This document shows positions 1-11,600 of a DNA stretch of 64,000 nucleotides, one piece after another. The notes under the pieces were generated by a model that saw only the letters and a list, made by a program, of their open reading frames with translations, did no database searches and was not told the origin of the DNA. Positions within the stretch are counted from its first letter, which is position 1. Each line of letters starts with the position of its first letter. The stretch is from Angiostrongylus vasorum (Eukaryota; Nematoda; Chromadorea; Rhabditida; Metastrongylidae), in the NCBI GenBank assembly GCA_018806985.1, contig JADANN010000105.1, positions 1 to 64,000 on the forward strand. Reading direction: 5' to 3'. Position numbers and translations under genes: made by a program.

Positions 1-34
1 GGCTCTGATCGATAGGAGTAGATGAGAGACAGGC

Positions 35-215
35 GGAACGAAGGGGCCGCATGGTGTGGTAGTGAACGCCTTAGCTCCGGTAAACGGTAATAGCGCGTTC
101 CTACCCCACCCCAGAAACCTGCGGTCCGGAGTTTTGCAAATATCGCAGCATCGTCGTCGTTGTATTTCGCATAATACCCTGCGTGAAAATTGCAGTAAGC
201 AGAAAATAAAAAACA
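35..215 (+). repeat. SINE-like family B
   Basis: Family core GTGTGGTAGTGAACGC, GGTAATAGCGCGTTC, CCTGCGGTCCGGAGTTTTGC and a GTTGTATTTC tail. Confidence 0.8.
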
Positions 216-221
216 AACAAT

Positions 222-430
222 GTGAATAAGAAATCAAACCAAGAACAAAATACTATGCCAAATCTACCACCACCTCCCGCACCGATAAGTCTTGCACCTG
301 CGGCTTTATCATTATTGAATATTTCGAACTCTAATAATAGTTTTGATTTAGATAAGTTAAAACCTGCATGTCTAATTTTATTTACTACATGCAACAACTT
401 TTCAAAATTTATTTTGTACGACCCGTGTTC
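222..430 (+). pseudogene. AT-rich Pro/Asn-rich coding remnant, part 1
   Basis: Open from 222 with TMPNLPPPPAPISLAPAALS and LLNISNSNNSFDLDKLK before a SINE (430-785, inverted) interrupts it. Composition and codon choice (TTA Leu, AAT Asn) are unlike flanking DNA and continue after the SINE. Family not recognised. Confidence 0.35.
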
Positions 431-785
431 ACGTATATTGTGGGGATCGCCGCACATCCACATCCGATTCGTTTCCTCCCATCCACCGTCCACTAAGGTC
501 TTCAACTTTTAAGTGTGGCTTCGGTTGCTGCTTGAGGACTCTCATTTCATCTTGAATGTCGTAGGATGCTGGTCGAGTCGACTGTCGTTGAAGTCCTGAT
601 ATGGCAGGGGTAAAGCGTTACCAACTGGATTGCAGAAAGTGATTTTTGCCGGACAAGTCCAATAGCAATTTGCTGAGTCGAGATGGATGACAGGCTTGAT
701 GAGCCCGGAGCGGGATCGAACCAGCGCCGTGCTCGTGATGACCGGCATCACCACCGCTGTGCTATCCACCATACTCTACATGCAA
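430..785 (-). repeat. SINE family C
   Basis: In reverse: GGTGGTGATGCCGGTCATCA head, CTGGTTCGATCCCGC B box, then the body. Splits the AT-rich coding remnant. Confidence 0.82.
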
Positions 786-2600
786 TAAAGTTAAGGATAA
801 TAATTCAGCAACACATCAAAATAAAAAATTCGAAAGTATCCAGCACTTTTAAAAATGTGCAAGCCAATTTGTGCGCTGGACTTCTCAAGCGGGTTAAAAA
901 ATGAAATGTAGATAAAGAAGAGGATGCAACAAATAGCTGTGAAAAGCAATGTAAATGAATAGAAAAAAAACTTGGGAACAATTAATATACGCTCATAAGA
1001 ACGAAAACAAACTTGAAGAAAACGCATTAGATAGTAGAACAGACGAATTAATTGCTAATCATAAAAAGCTTAGTTATCAAGAGAAAATATATTTTGTGTT
1101 ATTACCTTGTAAGGATTTAAGAGCTTTAGAAGAAAAAAAGAAGAAAAAAAATAGGAAAAAATACTAAGTAATGAAGAAGGAGGCCTAAAAAATACTTCTT
1201 CAATGGGCTCAAAGTTGAGGATGTATTCAATATATAAAGAGTCAAGATCAAACATTAACTAAAAAAACAATTTAACACATATAACACCACCTGGACGCTA
1301 TAGTATTAAAAAAAGTTCATATAGATAAAACTATTACAGAAAAGAATTTGGATAACTTAAAGTGACAAGATGATTTAAATAATGAAGTGAAGAAAATTTA
1401 TAGTTCTATTCCAGGTAGTAAAATAAGTGAAGCAAACGCTAGAAATCTAATCGAAAAAAAATCGCTATGCCAGGAGTAGCAAAAACTTTTGAAGAATCAT
1501 AAGCAGAAAATAAGTAGATCTAATACAAAACCTTATTTGACTAGTGGTGTAGCAATGCCACCTCCACTTCCACCTCCACCTCCACCTCCATCTCTGTGTA
1601 CCAATGTCACCTCCAACGTTTCCAACAAAAATGGATGTAGTACAAAGTATAATGGATGCAATAAGTATCGTCAGTGAGCAAAATCATAAATTTAGTATGT
1701 TAAAGTTAATTAATAAAATCGAAAACAGACATATTTACAGTTTCCCTAGTAATAAAACCGAAGAATATGCTGCTTCTGACACTGCAGTATTAAGATGAAG
1801 TCAGTTTCAGACAAGTAATTATGTAGAGTTAGAACCATTAGAGAAGTTCAAGGAAAATACAACAATAGAAGGAGTTCTAGAGTATATTAATATATATCAA
1901 TATCCAGAAGATGAGGTTTTTATATGAGCACTCTCCATTGCAGATGAAAGCTTTGCCGGTTCAAGAACAAAAATAGCGCAACGAGTACGCGAATAACTGT
2001 ACAGAACAAACGAAGAAGAAGGCCCTAGAAATTGCAAACAACAAAGAATTTATTGCATATTTACAAAATAAAGGCGGGTGTGGAGAAATGGTTGGAGGCG
2101 CCACTGCGACACACACGTGGATTCGATCCTGGCCCATGGCCCACCAAGCCTTCCATCCCTCCGGGTTCGGTAAATTGGTACCAGACTCGTCTGGAAGGAT
2201 AGCAGCACTGGCTCGATACATCGGTAGGCCACTGCGAGTCATTGTAAAGGCCAGATATGCATTCAATCACCTCCAACGATATTTAATGAAGTCGAATGCA
2301 TGGCGCATCTCTCAGCGATTGATTTACGCCGAGAGCTTTCTTCTAGCTTTACAAAAATAGCAAAAATATTACAAGTATGAGAAAAAAAAGCCATGACAAC
2401 AGACTTCTTAAGTAACAAATTAGAAAAAGAAAATAGTTTATAAAACTACAAGTCGCAGTCATAAATCATAGGTGAAAAAGTCCTGTCTAAAACAAGAATT
2501 GCCAAAAACATGTGCAACGTTTGCAAATCTTTACAACACAGGAGAAATAAGGCTAAACCCGACGTTTATTTCTATGAAAGGTTCTTCCTAGTTCCACATT
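786..2600 (+). pseudogene. AT-rich Lys/Asn-rich coding remnant, part 2
   Basis: A run of coding-like pieces in shifting frames: 955-1164 (TWEQLIYAHKNENKLEENAL), 1290-1480, a PPPLPPPPPPP tract at 1558-1596, 1604-1795 (MDVVQSIMDAISIVSEQNHK), 1810-1990 (LEPLEKFKENTTIEGVLEYI), and after another SINE (2086-2345) LLSNKLEKENSL and TRIAKNMCNVCKS. GC is about 25-28% in the lines counted (1021-1140). Three TGA stops fall where Trp would fit (near 1363, 1795, 1925). It resembles AT-rich bacterial coding sequence but I cannot name a family; a decayed nematode gene or transposon ORF is possible. Confidence 0.35.
2086..2345 (+). repeat. SINE family A
   Basis: tRNA-like head with B-box-like GGATTCGATCCTGG, then the family body (AATTGGTACCAGACTCGTCTG, GATACATCGGTAGGCCACTG, CATTCAATCACCTCCAACGA). 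Inserted in the AT-rich remnant. Confidence 0.85.
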
Positions 2601-3435
2601 TCGATATCCTGTCTTCATGAGTTTATCGAAGGGAGAGCCTCAAACACTGCGAATATCGGAGGAACCTTCTTTTTATCTGTACTCCACAACACTAAAACAC
2701 GGTTCCGATTCCGCTGCGTCAAACTATTCTCTCTTAAGTTTCTGCCGGATGATCTGTAGTGGTATCTTCTCTCAAATCTCCGTGCACACATGCTGAACAA
2801 AAGTAACCTTTCTAGAACAAACTCTACATGAGCATAGAGTCACATACCACCTATCGGTAGACGAATGCTTTCTTCCCTTGTTAAACCGTTCATCAGTTTT
2901 ATCAACACGGATTGTGTCATACCAGCACGCCTGAATAGGTATGTCCCCAGCAGGAAGCACCATATCAAACAAGAAAACAAATCTTTACAAGAAATATAAA
3001 TAACTTGGTGCAACTAAGAAGTTGTAAACAAGGGCTAGCAATGCAGTGCTAGCGATAGCGTTGTGATGGGGGCGAGGCGGTGGCTCGCAAGAGATTTATC
3101 TGAAAACAGCTTTCGATCCACAAAGTCTTGCTAGTGCCAGTGAAGAGTTGAAGACGCTCCATTCTAGAATTTCAGGAAGAACCAATTAGACCAGAGTTCG
3201 GTGACATCCATGAGGACAAAATCCTTAGGCAGCAGTCGATCCCACATCCGAAGGAAGTCAAATGAAAACGTTGTGGTATCTGCACACTCCTACTTATCGT
3301 GCGGAGTAAAGAAAAACAGCCGCCTTTAGTGTAGAGTAAAAAACATCCATCTTTACTGCATAGCTTGCATAACATGACTTTGCACTTTTGCTTCCTATGA
3401 GGATGTAGTGGCAAAGTTCGACTCTAGTTTCAGAT
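2601..3435. other. No gene recognised
   Basis: The minus strand of 2615-2972 is coding-like in broken frames (DERFNKGRK, RWYV), faintly transposase-like; not assigned. The rest shows nothing. Confidence 0.4.
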
Positions 3436-3720
3436 GCCGCTGTGGTTTCACCATTTTAGACATTTTCACGGACTGGTAGATTCATTCAAAATACCAACTG
3501 ATAATTTAGAACAAATGGACTAATATTGCACAATCGGGCTCGTCTCTCATAGGTTGTCCGCCTAGTCAAATAGGTGACAGCCAACAACTTTTACATTTAC
3601 TTTCATTGCACTAGAACAAACAGATAAAAACAGACAAACAAATAGTAGAAACACTCTTCTCTGTAAGTGAACCAGCAAAATTCGAGTTAAAGGAACTCAA
3701 CAGTTAAATTCAAATGCTAA

Positions 3721-3912
3721 CACGAAACATTAACAAACAAAACAAAACAAAAAGAACGAAACATTAACAAACAAAACAAAACAAAAAGAACGAAACATTA
3801 ACAAACAAAACAAAACAAAAAGAACGAAACATTAACAAACAAAACCAAACAAAAAAGAACGAAACATTAACAAACAAAACCAAACAAAAAGAACGAAACA
3901 TTAACAACAAAA
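3721..3912 (+). repeat. 34-base tandem array, six units
   Basis: CGAAACATTAAC starts at 3723, 3757, 3791, 3825, 3860 and 3894, a period of 34-35 bases rich in A and C. The right arm has only two units (48261-48308). This is the largest length difference between the arms. Confidence 0.95.
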
Positions 3913-4659
3913 CCTCTTTGGTTTATAAAAATAGAGCGAAGCAAGAAAATAGAAAATCTGTGTCGAACCCTAAACTAGTCTTACAAGCGCTTTAATGGAC
4001 AGAAGAATGAACACGTACGGAAACACCCTCTCATACTCAATTGATTTCAGGCTATATTACAAAGAAGAGCAAAAAACAGAATAAAGCATACGTCACTAAA
4101 TTCGTTGTAGTAGTTGATTTTATTACTATGTAATATTGCTAATATAGCTTTATTTTATCAGGTAGTTCCCAATAACATTTCATTGTCCATTGAATATTCC
4201 ATGATGCCAAGTCAGGACGACCACCTCTATCAACATCTCTCCTGAAAGGCACATTGATCTGGTTCTTTATAAACAGTTATTACAAAGAGCTATGTTGCTT
4301 TCTCTGAGGGTAATGCTTTAGTAATGAGCACTCCTTGCGTCGTGCATAATCACTTTGTTCTTTTTGACATTTTTTTAGCCTATAAGTGGCCCATAAGTAG
4401 TGCCATGAAATTTTTTGCTTCAAAATTATAATGCTCCAGGCGTTCATAATGCACCGTTATGTACCACTTTCCGTTTTTTTCCAAGCCTAAAGCCTTGTAC
4501 CAAAGAAGGAGCAGTACTAACACTAAACGAAAGCAATCTGACAAACTAACATATATGGCAATCTATCGAAGTTCACTTACAATCCTTAATGAAGCGTCGA
4601 AATGCAGAAGTACAAAAGTCCGTCTAAGCTCTAGAAGTACCGCGTTCGTCATCATTTGA
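3913..4659. other. Non-coding, downstream of left exon K
   Basis: AT-rich, shared with 47502-48254. No feature recognised; a 77-codon antisense stretch on the right arm is broken on the left. Confidence 0.5.
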
Positions 4660-5194
4660 TCAATCGCTTTCGTCATCGCTTGAAAAGAGGACTGGGTGAC
4701 TTCTAACCAATTGCGTCCGCCATCTCTTGACCGACCGTCCTCGTCACTGCCCTCGAAAAATCGCCTGGTTGAATTCTTAACCAATTGCGTTCGTCATCTC
4801 TTGCCCGATCGTCCTCGTCACTGCTTGAAAAATCGCCTGGTTGAATTCCTAACAAATTGCGTCCGTCATCTCTTGCCCGACCGTCCTCGTCACTGCTTGA
4901 AAAATCGCCTGGTTGAATTCTTAACCAATTGCGTTCGTCATCTCTGCCCCACCGTCCTCGTCACTGCTTGAAAAATCGCCTGGTTGAATTCTTAACCAAT
5001 TGCGTTCGTCATCTCTTGACCGATCGTCCTCGTCACTGCTTGAAAAATCGCCCTGGTTGAATTCCTAACAACTAGTCCGTCATCTCTTGCCCGACCGTCC
5101 TCGTCACTGCTTGAAAAATCGCCTGCTGATCCCTTGACCAATTGCGTTCGTCATCTCTTGAGCGATCGTCTTCGTCAATACTTGACCAAAGTAC
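4660..5194 (-). CDS. Probable last exon (K) of left TOPORS-like gene; 24-aa repeats, frame disrupted
   Basis: Counterpart of the open exon at 46965-47501. It follows exon J in phase 0 after a TTTATTTGAG acceptor and ends at a TGA shared by both copies. It consists of about six 72-base units, each encoding 24 residues of the type GDFSSSDEDGRARDDERNW. Compared with the right copy it has six small indels: -1 near 4713, +2 near 4751, -1 near 4945, +1 near 5052, -2 near 5072 and -1 near 5125 (net -2), so the reading frame is lost. Indels outnumber substitutions, which may indicate base-calling or assembly errors in a tandem repeat rather than decay. Membership in the gene is inferred from strand, position and phase; exons between J and K could have been missed. 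Confidence 0.5.
4680..5165 (-). repeat. 72-base coding minisatellite (left)
   Basis: Same six-unit array as 47020-47490 in inverse orientation, with six small indels relative to it. Confidence 0.9.
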
Positions 5195-5409
5195 CTCAAA
5201 TAAATGTGTTTAGCACAGTACCAATTCGCAGGAGATACAAATAGTCAAAACAAAATTTGGAATCACATGTGCAGTTTAATTCAGAACAGCTTTATAGTAT
5301 AAGTCTGCTATACGTGCCCCAAAGAAACCAACACCATAAAAGAATTTTAATAAACGAGTAATCAACGGAACACAACTTCTTGGCTGCTAGTTCTTTGATT
5401 AACGCAGTA

Positions 5410-6850
5410 GACTGACCACCTATCGTCCCGTTGATCGTCCTGTGACTTGAGCAGGAGCTTGTAAATCTTCCATTTCTCCCTGTTACCTGCAAGAGTATCC
5501 CAGTGGTTTCTGTTCGCTCTAGGGACTCGTTGGACATCATATCTTCCTTCTAGGGATTTCGTTAAGAAATCTGACCATGGGGTTGGTGGTATCCCTGCAG
5601 TGCGTTTGACATCCTGAGGAATCCAGTCACTAACGGCCCTTGCTCGTTGGTTGTCGTTAATACGCACTGCGCGCCCAGCTCATCTTGTCTTTCATTACTT
5701 CGCGTAGAGAATGACATCATTGATTTTTTGACGTTGATGTACGCTGGACCTTCGGATACCTCCTCTCACGTACGTGATACGGTTACTCCTAGGATCGTCC
5801 ATTCGACTAAGTATTCTGTTACGTTGAATGATCTTCCGTCCTGTTTATGCACCGATCAAGTTTCTAATGCATATGTTAAGGCAGAAATTATCATATAGTC
5901 GCAAAGGGAAAGGAGCTCTAATCTGCCCGTTACACCGTCGATGTTCTTGAAAGCTCATCAAGCCGTTGGTTTTTTCTTGCTCAACTCTGGAGTTAAGTCG
6001 TTCACAGTGTTGATTTCCCGCCCTAGACAGACGTGGTTGGAACATTCTGAGCTGTCCATTTCGTTCAGCATGAACAGGGCATAAGAAACCAATCCCTTCC
6101 TCATCAACATCCATTTTTTTGTGAAATTTAGTCGAAGATAAATCTCTCCACAGGCTTTATCGAAATCGGCAAGCATCGTTGTGTCTGGCTAATGTTGGTG
6201 TTATAAAAACGACGTCATCAGTAAAGTGAAGATGGTGTAATTGCCGACCACCGAATTTCTGTAAATAATTTTGGCGAGATGGTATCGCCTTGTCTAACAC
6301 CTCTTTTGAAGCCTATGATAACATCGTTGTAGAACGGCGCTATTTTGGTTGTGAAATTTCTACAGAGCTTACGAAGAAACTTTAGATACTGAGTAGGGAC
6401 GCACTGGCTGTCCAGCGCTTCCATTATTACATATATCTCAACTGAGTCAAAAGGCTCTCCGTAAATTGATGAAAGTGAGATAGCGCGATCTCTTGTGCAC
6501 TCGCGATACTTCACTGACTCTTGTTATGTTATCGTGCAGATATGATCCACCATACTGAATAATTCTCGAAACCCGACTTGCTCACATAGCTATCTTTCGT
6601 CCAGTGTTCTGTGAAACCTGTTTAGGATAACTCGAATAGAAAGTTTGCAGACGATAGACAGAAAGCAAATTGGACGATAGTTCCGATATCGAGGACGTCA
6701 CGCCTCTTGAACAATTACACAGTATTGGTGGTCCATAATTGAACAGAAACCTTGCATTATGGCAGGTAATGTGTGAAAAGAACGGCCAATGTGTTCAAGA
6801 GGGATGGCCATGAAAAAGGGAGTATGGATATATTATCCCACCGGTTCTCC
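5410..6850 (-). mobile_element. RTE-type LINE reverse transcriptase remnant (left)
   Basis: Minus strand, in the J-K intron of the TOPORS-like gene. Order on the element: NYRPI-like start near 6690, FDSVEIYVIMEALDSQ, GVRQGDTISPKLF (6300-6260), a TDDVVFIT box (catalytic FADD-like), and the C-terminal tail PWSDFLTKSLEGRYD and REKWKIY ending near 5410. A deletion joins SPKLFT directly to the segment before the ADD box. Several stops and frameshifts are present. Confidence 0.85.
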
Positions 6851-7174
6851 CTTCCGAAAAATTGATTAACAGTTTTTAAAAAAGAATCTGCTAGTACTTT
6901 TTTACGCAGTTGGCCATTCATTAGATACCAAAACTTCAAAAGAAATGTGAGTGATACAAATGATAACGTATTTAAACCCACCGTATCGTTACGACTTTCT
7001 AACGACGCTTCTGCGCTGTGTAATGGTTCGTTTGATGCGTTATGTATAGAATTCATCGGCATGGTCTACAAATGTACTTAACATAATAACATAACCACTT
7101 CATCACTCCAAATAAAAACGAATTGTGGCAACAATGGATATGAAAGGTAGCATTTTTACTTATTTTTCGTGATC

Positions 7175-7475
7175 AGTCATCACATTCACTATGCCGATCG
7201 TAGCAATTCTTGCATTCGATTTGTTCCCTCGCATTCACCGTCCACTGTGGTCTTCGAACATTTCGTGTGTTGTTTCAGCTGGTGCTTGAAGATTTCGTCT
7301 TCTTTTAGAATGTCTCAGAATGGTGGTCGAGTCGAACCTCCTTGCAGTTTTAGAGATAGCCAGGCTAAAGATGTTTCCACGTGGATTGGAGGGGGAGCAC
7401 TGGGGCGGTGATCGAGTTAGCGCCTTTGTTTGGTGATAGATGGTATCATTAAACACTGCGCTATCCCCACCCCTA
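7175..7475 (-). repeat. SINE family C variant (left)
   Basis: Head in reverse GGATAGCGCAGTG (A box); body shared with family C (CATTCGATTTGTTCCCTCGC end). Confidence 0.75.
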
Positions 7476-7721
7476 AAGATAGCATTTCCTGCCAATATTT
7501 GTAATTGCACTGTTACAAAGATTCACAGAACAATTAACTCGTAATAAGAGTTTAGGAGGTCTCGGAAAGACTTTTCTCGAAAAAGCCGGTAGTCAACCAT
7601 CTATTGGGCCTGGTGTAGGGCACGAAAGACGACATACAGGTCGAGTGTAAAAAATCGCTAAAGAGGCTTCGGAATTCAACGATGAAGCTTCATCCTAGAT
7701 GTCAAATCTAACCTTTATATA

Positions 7722-8060
7722 GGAGGCAGATAACACAGTGGTAGTGATGTCCGTCATCACGAGCATGGTGCTAGTTCGATTCCGCTCCAGGCCAACGAAG
7801 CCTCTCATCTCTCCGGAGTCGTGAAGTGGTTAACGGACTTGTCTGGGAAAAAAATCGCTCTCTGAAATCCAATTTGGAACGCTCCAGCCCGGCTACCACA
7901 GGACTCCAGGGAGAACTGCTCGACCAACATTCTACGACAATCAAGATGAAATGGAAATCCTCAAGCAGCAACCGAAGCCACACATAAAAGTTGGATGATC
8001 TTAGTGGACAATGGATGCGACGAAATGAATCGAATGTTAGAAGTGCTGCGATCCGCACAG
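7722..8060 (+). repeat. SINE family C (left)
   Basis: GCAGATAACACAGTGGTAG A box and AGTTCGATTCCGC B box 40 bases apart, as in a tRNA promoter. In the J-K intron, antisense to the gene. Confidence 0.85.
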
Positions 8061-8680
8061 TAGGCTTGAAATTGGATCAAATAAGAAAAAAAACCATAAA
8101 ACTATGTAAAAGCCTCATTAGCTGAGATGTTACACTCATAAAGTTGCGAAGATACTAGTGTGGAGTGTGTTCGAATGGGCAGAAAAAAGGAATGACAAAA
8201 AGGAAACTCTGCCGCTGAAAAAATCTACCCAAGAGAAAACATAATGAAATAAATATGCGTTGCCATTACTCTGTGTAGGCAAAAAAGAAGAGAAAAGCGG
8301 GAAGGATGACACGTTTGCTCAAGCCTTTGGGAATGAGTCATGTATAAGACTTCACTGACCACTGTTAGAGGTGAACGAACGCATATCTGGTCTATAACAA
8401 TGACTCTTAGATCCCTAGGTCTTTCAATAGTAGACTCCTGGAAGTGTACGAATGATGCTGTTAGAACACCGGTTACAGGGCCTCGACGTTTAGAAATAAT
8501 TGCTATACATCCTGTTGCAAAACGAGGAGTGTGAGATCACACAGGAAGCAGTCGAACGAATTTTTGGACTACATAGCTAATTGCAATCCGTTTTCAACTA
8601 ATGATTCCCAAAAAATATCACCTTGATCACAACAATATTTACAAATGCCCTAGTTTTTTAATGAATTTTTGACAACTCAC

Positions 8681-11600
8681 TCTCACATTGTTGCCTTCAA
8701 CCCGGCTGAAGATCGATTCTTCACCGGAATGGCTGTCATCACTTAAGACAATAACATCATCGTCATTTCTGTCCGGATTAGTAGTAATCACCGCTGAATC
8801 AGAGTCGTCTTCACTTAACAACACAATTTCTGAAATCGGTAGCAGTTAGCCTCAGACTGTGGAGAAGACATCATTATAACAGTTGCGTTAAAACCGGCCT
8901 TCTGCACTCGCTGCTCGACGATTTCTTCGACGCAGCAGTCGTCGCAACTCTTTCGAGCTATAAGATTAAGCACATCAATCGCTAAAACTAAAATCTGACC
9001 CGAAAAAACAGTGTGTTTAAAATTGGTCTACCGATAGTTATTTGGATACAAAGTATCTAGCGTTTTAATGAACGAGAAAACAAAAAATCTCACCTGTACG
9101 CACTCATGCTATCAAAATCTTCCAAAGATAGCATACTACTTGCAAAAATCAAATAGCTCAGTTTGAAAGCGCTCTAGACAGAATGGATAAAGTCCGGCCA
9201 AACGAAAGCTTGAGCTTAAAATTGCAATTCAATAAAAACTACATCAATTTCATGAAGATAATATAAGCATTTGAATAAATGTGACAGTTAAGTAATGAAT
9301 CTTTAAACACACCGCAAATTGTGGAGAATTTATTTGAATCTCAGAACACCAAGAGATGATGTCGGACACGAGACTATCATATTTCCTTTTATAGAGTTCC
9401 AGTGACTCGTTAAGCTTTCTCTGAAAAGGCAGCGTTAATCATTTTTAACGCTATGGAACTAACCAATGAGCTACTGATATACTTTGAAACAAGGATCTGT
9501 TGCTGAACATTGTTGAACCATTTGGAAAGCAATGTCAGTCTCCCCAATCCATTTTCGAACAAAATTAGGTGAGAAAATAACATTTGCTTTTCAAATAAGC
9601 ACTATACGAGTCGACACATCTCTACTAACGTGAATAAAGCTCATAACAAATTCGCAAATTTCAACTTTTTCTTTCTAGCTTCTATAGCCCTATAATTATA
9701 AAATCTAATGCTATTTTGGATGCACAACTGATTCGCCAGCCCTTTATTGTTAAGAAAGTGATGTGGTGAGAAGTAAAAAACTGTTGGATAAGAAAATGGA
9801 GAAAAGAAGCACCAAGTGCACAAGCCCAGACGAGTTTTATATCATGACTCATTCACTTTTTGCATGATAACCCTCGAAACGATGGGCATTGACCAGCGCA
9901 AGTCGTACTCGAAAGATCCAGTATAACTGATTTATCGGTGGCGTTACTTAACTCATGATTCAAATTAATCAACTTCCAATTTCCGTACACCAGTTATAAT
10001 GACTTCCTGTCAATGGTTAACCGCCTCGTCGTGGCGGGGTGTTCATAGTTGTCGGGCTGCGATGCCCAGCTAGGGTGATTCGTTCCCACAGCAGCGTCTC
10101 ACAAGCTGAGGAGTCCAAAGTGTTCATTAAGAAGCCCACATAAGAGTAAACCAATACCAGGGCCCACCACTATTCTGGTATCAAACTGGTTGCATGATGG
10201 GAAACCTCCTGATGATCCACAAAGGCTGCGACTTCCCATAGTGGTGATGAGCTGGGGCAGACATTGGCCAGACTGTCCTAGGGACTCCACAGAACTACTA
10301 TGCTTAAACCAGCAAATCTCCGGAGAATGGGAATTATGCTGGGGTTCGCTCAATCGGTGAAGACGGGCCATTCTAGTGTTTCAAGTATTTATGGTGACTT
10401 GGAAACATCACAGTGAAAAAAGGAGGAACGTGAACGGGAATGGCAACTCCACCAACGTTAGTAGAAAAGCAGCTGAAATATTCCATAAATACAATGTTGC
10501 CTATATACGGAAAGCATATGAAAAAAATGAAGAATTTAGTAACCCATAATATGTTAACTTTTATTTATGCCTGTTCTTCTTCTACGTCAGGGGGACGACG
10601 TGAAATACAACCACAAGGATGCTGAGATTTGAGCAAAAGTCGTAACCTCAGTTGGGATCCAAATCCGTCATTACCCTTTTCGGGGGGCTCGCGTGCTATC
10701 CACCACACCAACTGATAGCTTTGCCTTGCTTTTCTCTCCATATTCTGTCTCTCTCCATAACAAAGTTATCGTGCCTTTACGTCAGCTAGAACTCCCACCT
10801 TACATATGTAGAGATTATTACTAGAACTGCTTCAGTACACTTACAGGGTAACTACTGTTCCCACCTTTGGGAACTTAAATTAGTTCTCTAGTATTTCTGC
10901 TACACATTAACGAAAGAATAAATCGAATACAAACATAAATGTGTGTGTACAACCACAACGATGCTGTGATATTCGCAAAACTTGGACCCCGCTCCAGATC
11001 CACACCATACCTTGTCGTAAAAAACCACAGCAGGCAGAAAATAAAAAGTTAACATTATGTATGTACATTTAAAAAAAACGTAAACTTCAGATTAAAACTT
11101 AGTAAGATCAAACTTCTGTATAATACTCGGTGGATACATACCCACCTCCCCACCTTCGTGTTATAGTAAAACTCATTAATGAGATCAAGTTAAAGAAAGC
11201 AAATAAGGATAAAAGTAGCCTACAGCTTGCTTTAGAAACTCGAGAGTGAGAGTTTGAGAAGCACTGATTTCGAAAAACATACGCCGCGCCAAACAATTTT
11301 CAGTTCACGATCCACGAAGGGAAACAATCGCTCAGTTGCAGCGGCCTCATTGGCAGTGAAAACCTCCGGCGTGAAAGGTACCTGAAATAGTGAAAAACTG
11401 CAAATTCTTAGCTTGCTACAGACATCACGAGACCAATAGAATACCTACCCAGTTCGCATTATGGTCAATAGAGCTCCAATCAAGATTGTCTTTGTATATC
11501 AATGAACGAAACGCGATGTTGCTAACAAGTTCGAGCCTGTAATTTTATAATTAGAAAAACACCTAGCAGGAAAAAACATAGATAAAGTCAACTAGGAATT

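Noticed and set aside
2615..2972. Possible Merlin/IS1016-type transposase
   Set aside because: Only a vague resemblance around DERFNKGRK and RWYV, with frame breaks and no catalytic set that can be placed.
3721..3912. CRISPR-like array
   Set aside because: Units are directly adjacent with no spacers and the context is eukaryotic.
10099..10371. 90-aa ORF preserved in both arms
   Set aside because: Lies in a family D repeat; other copies of the family do not keep the frame.
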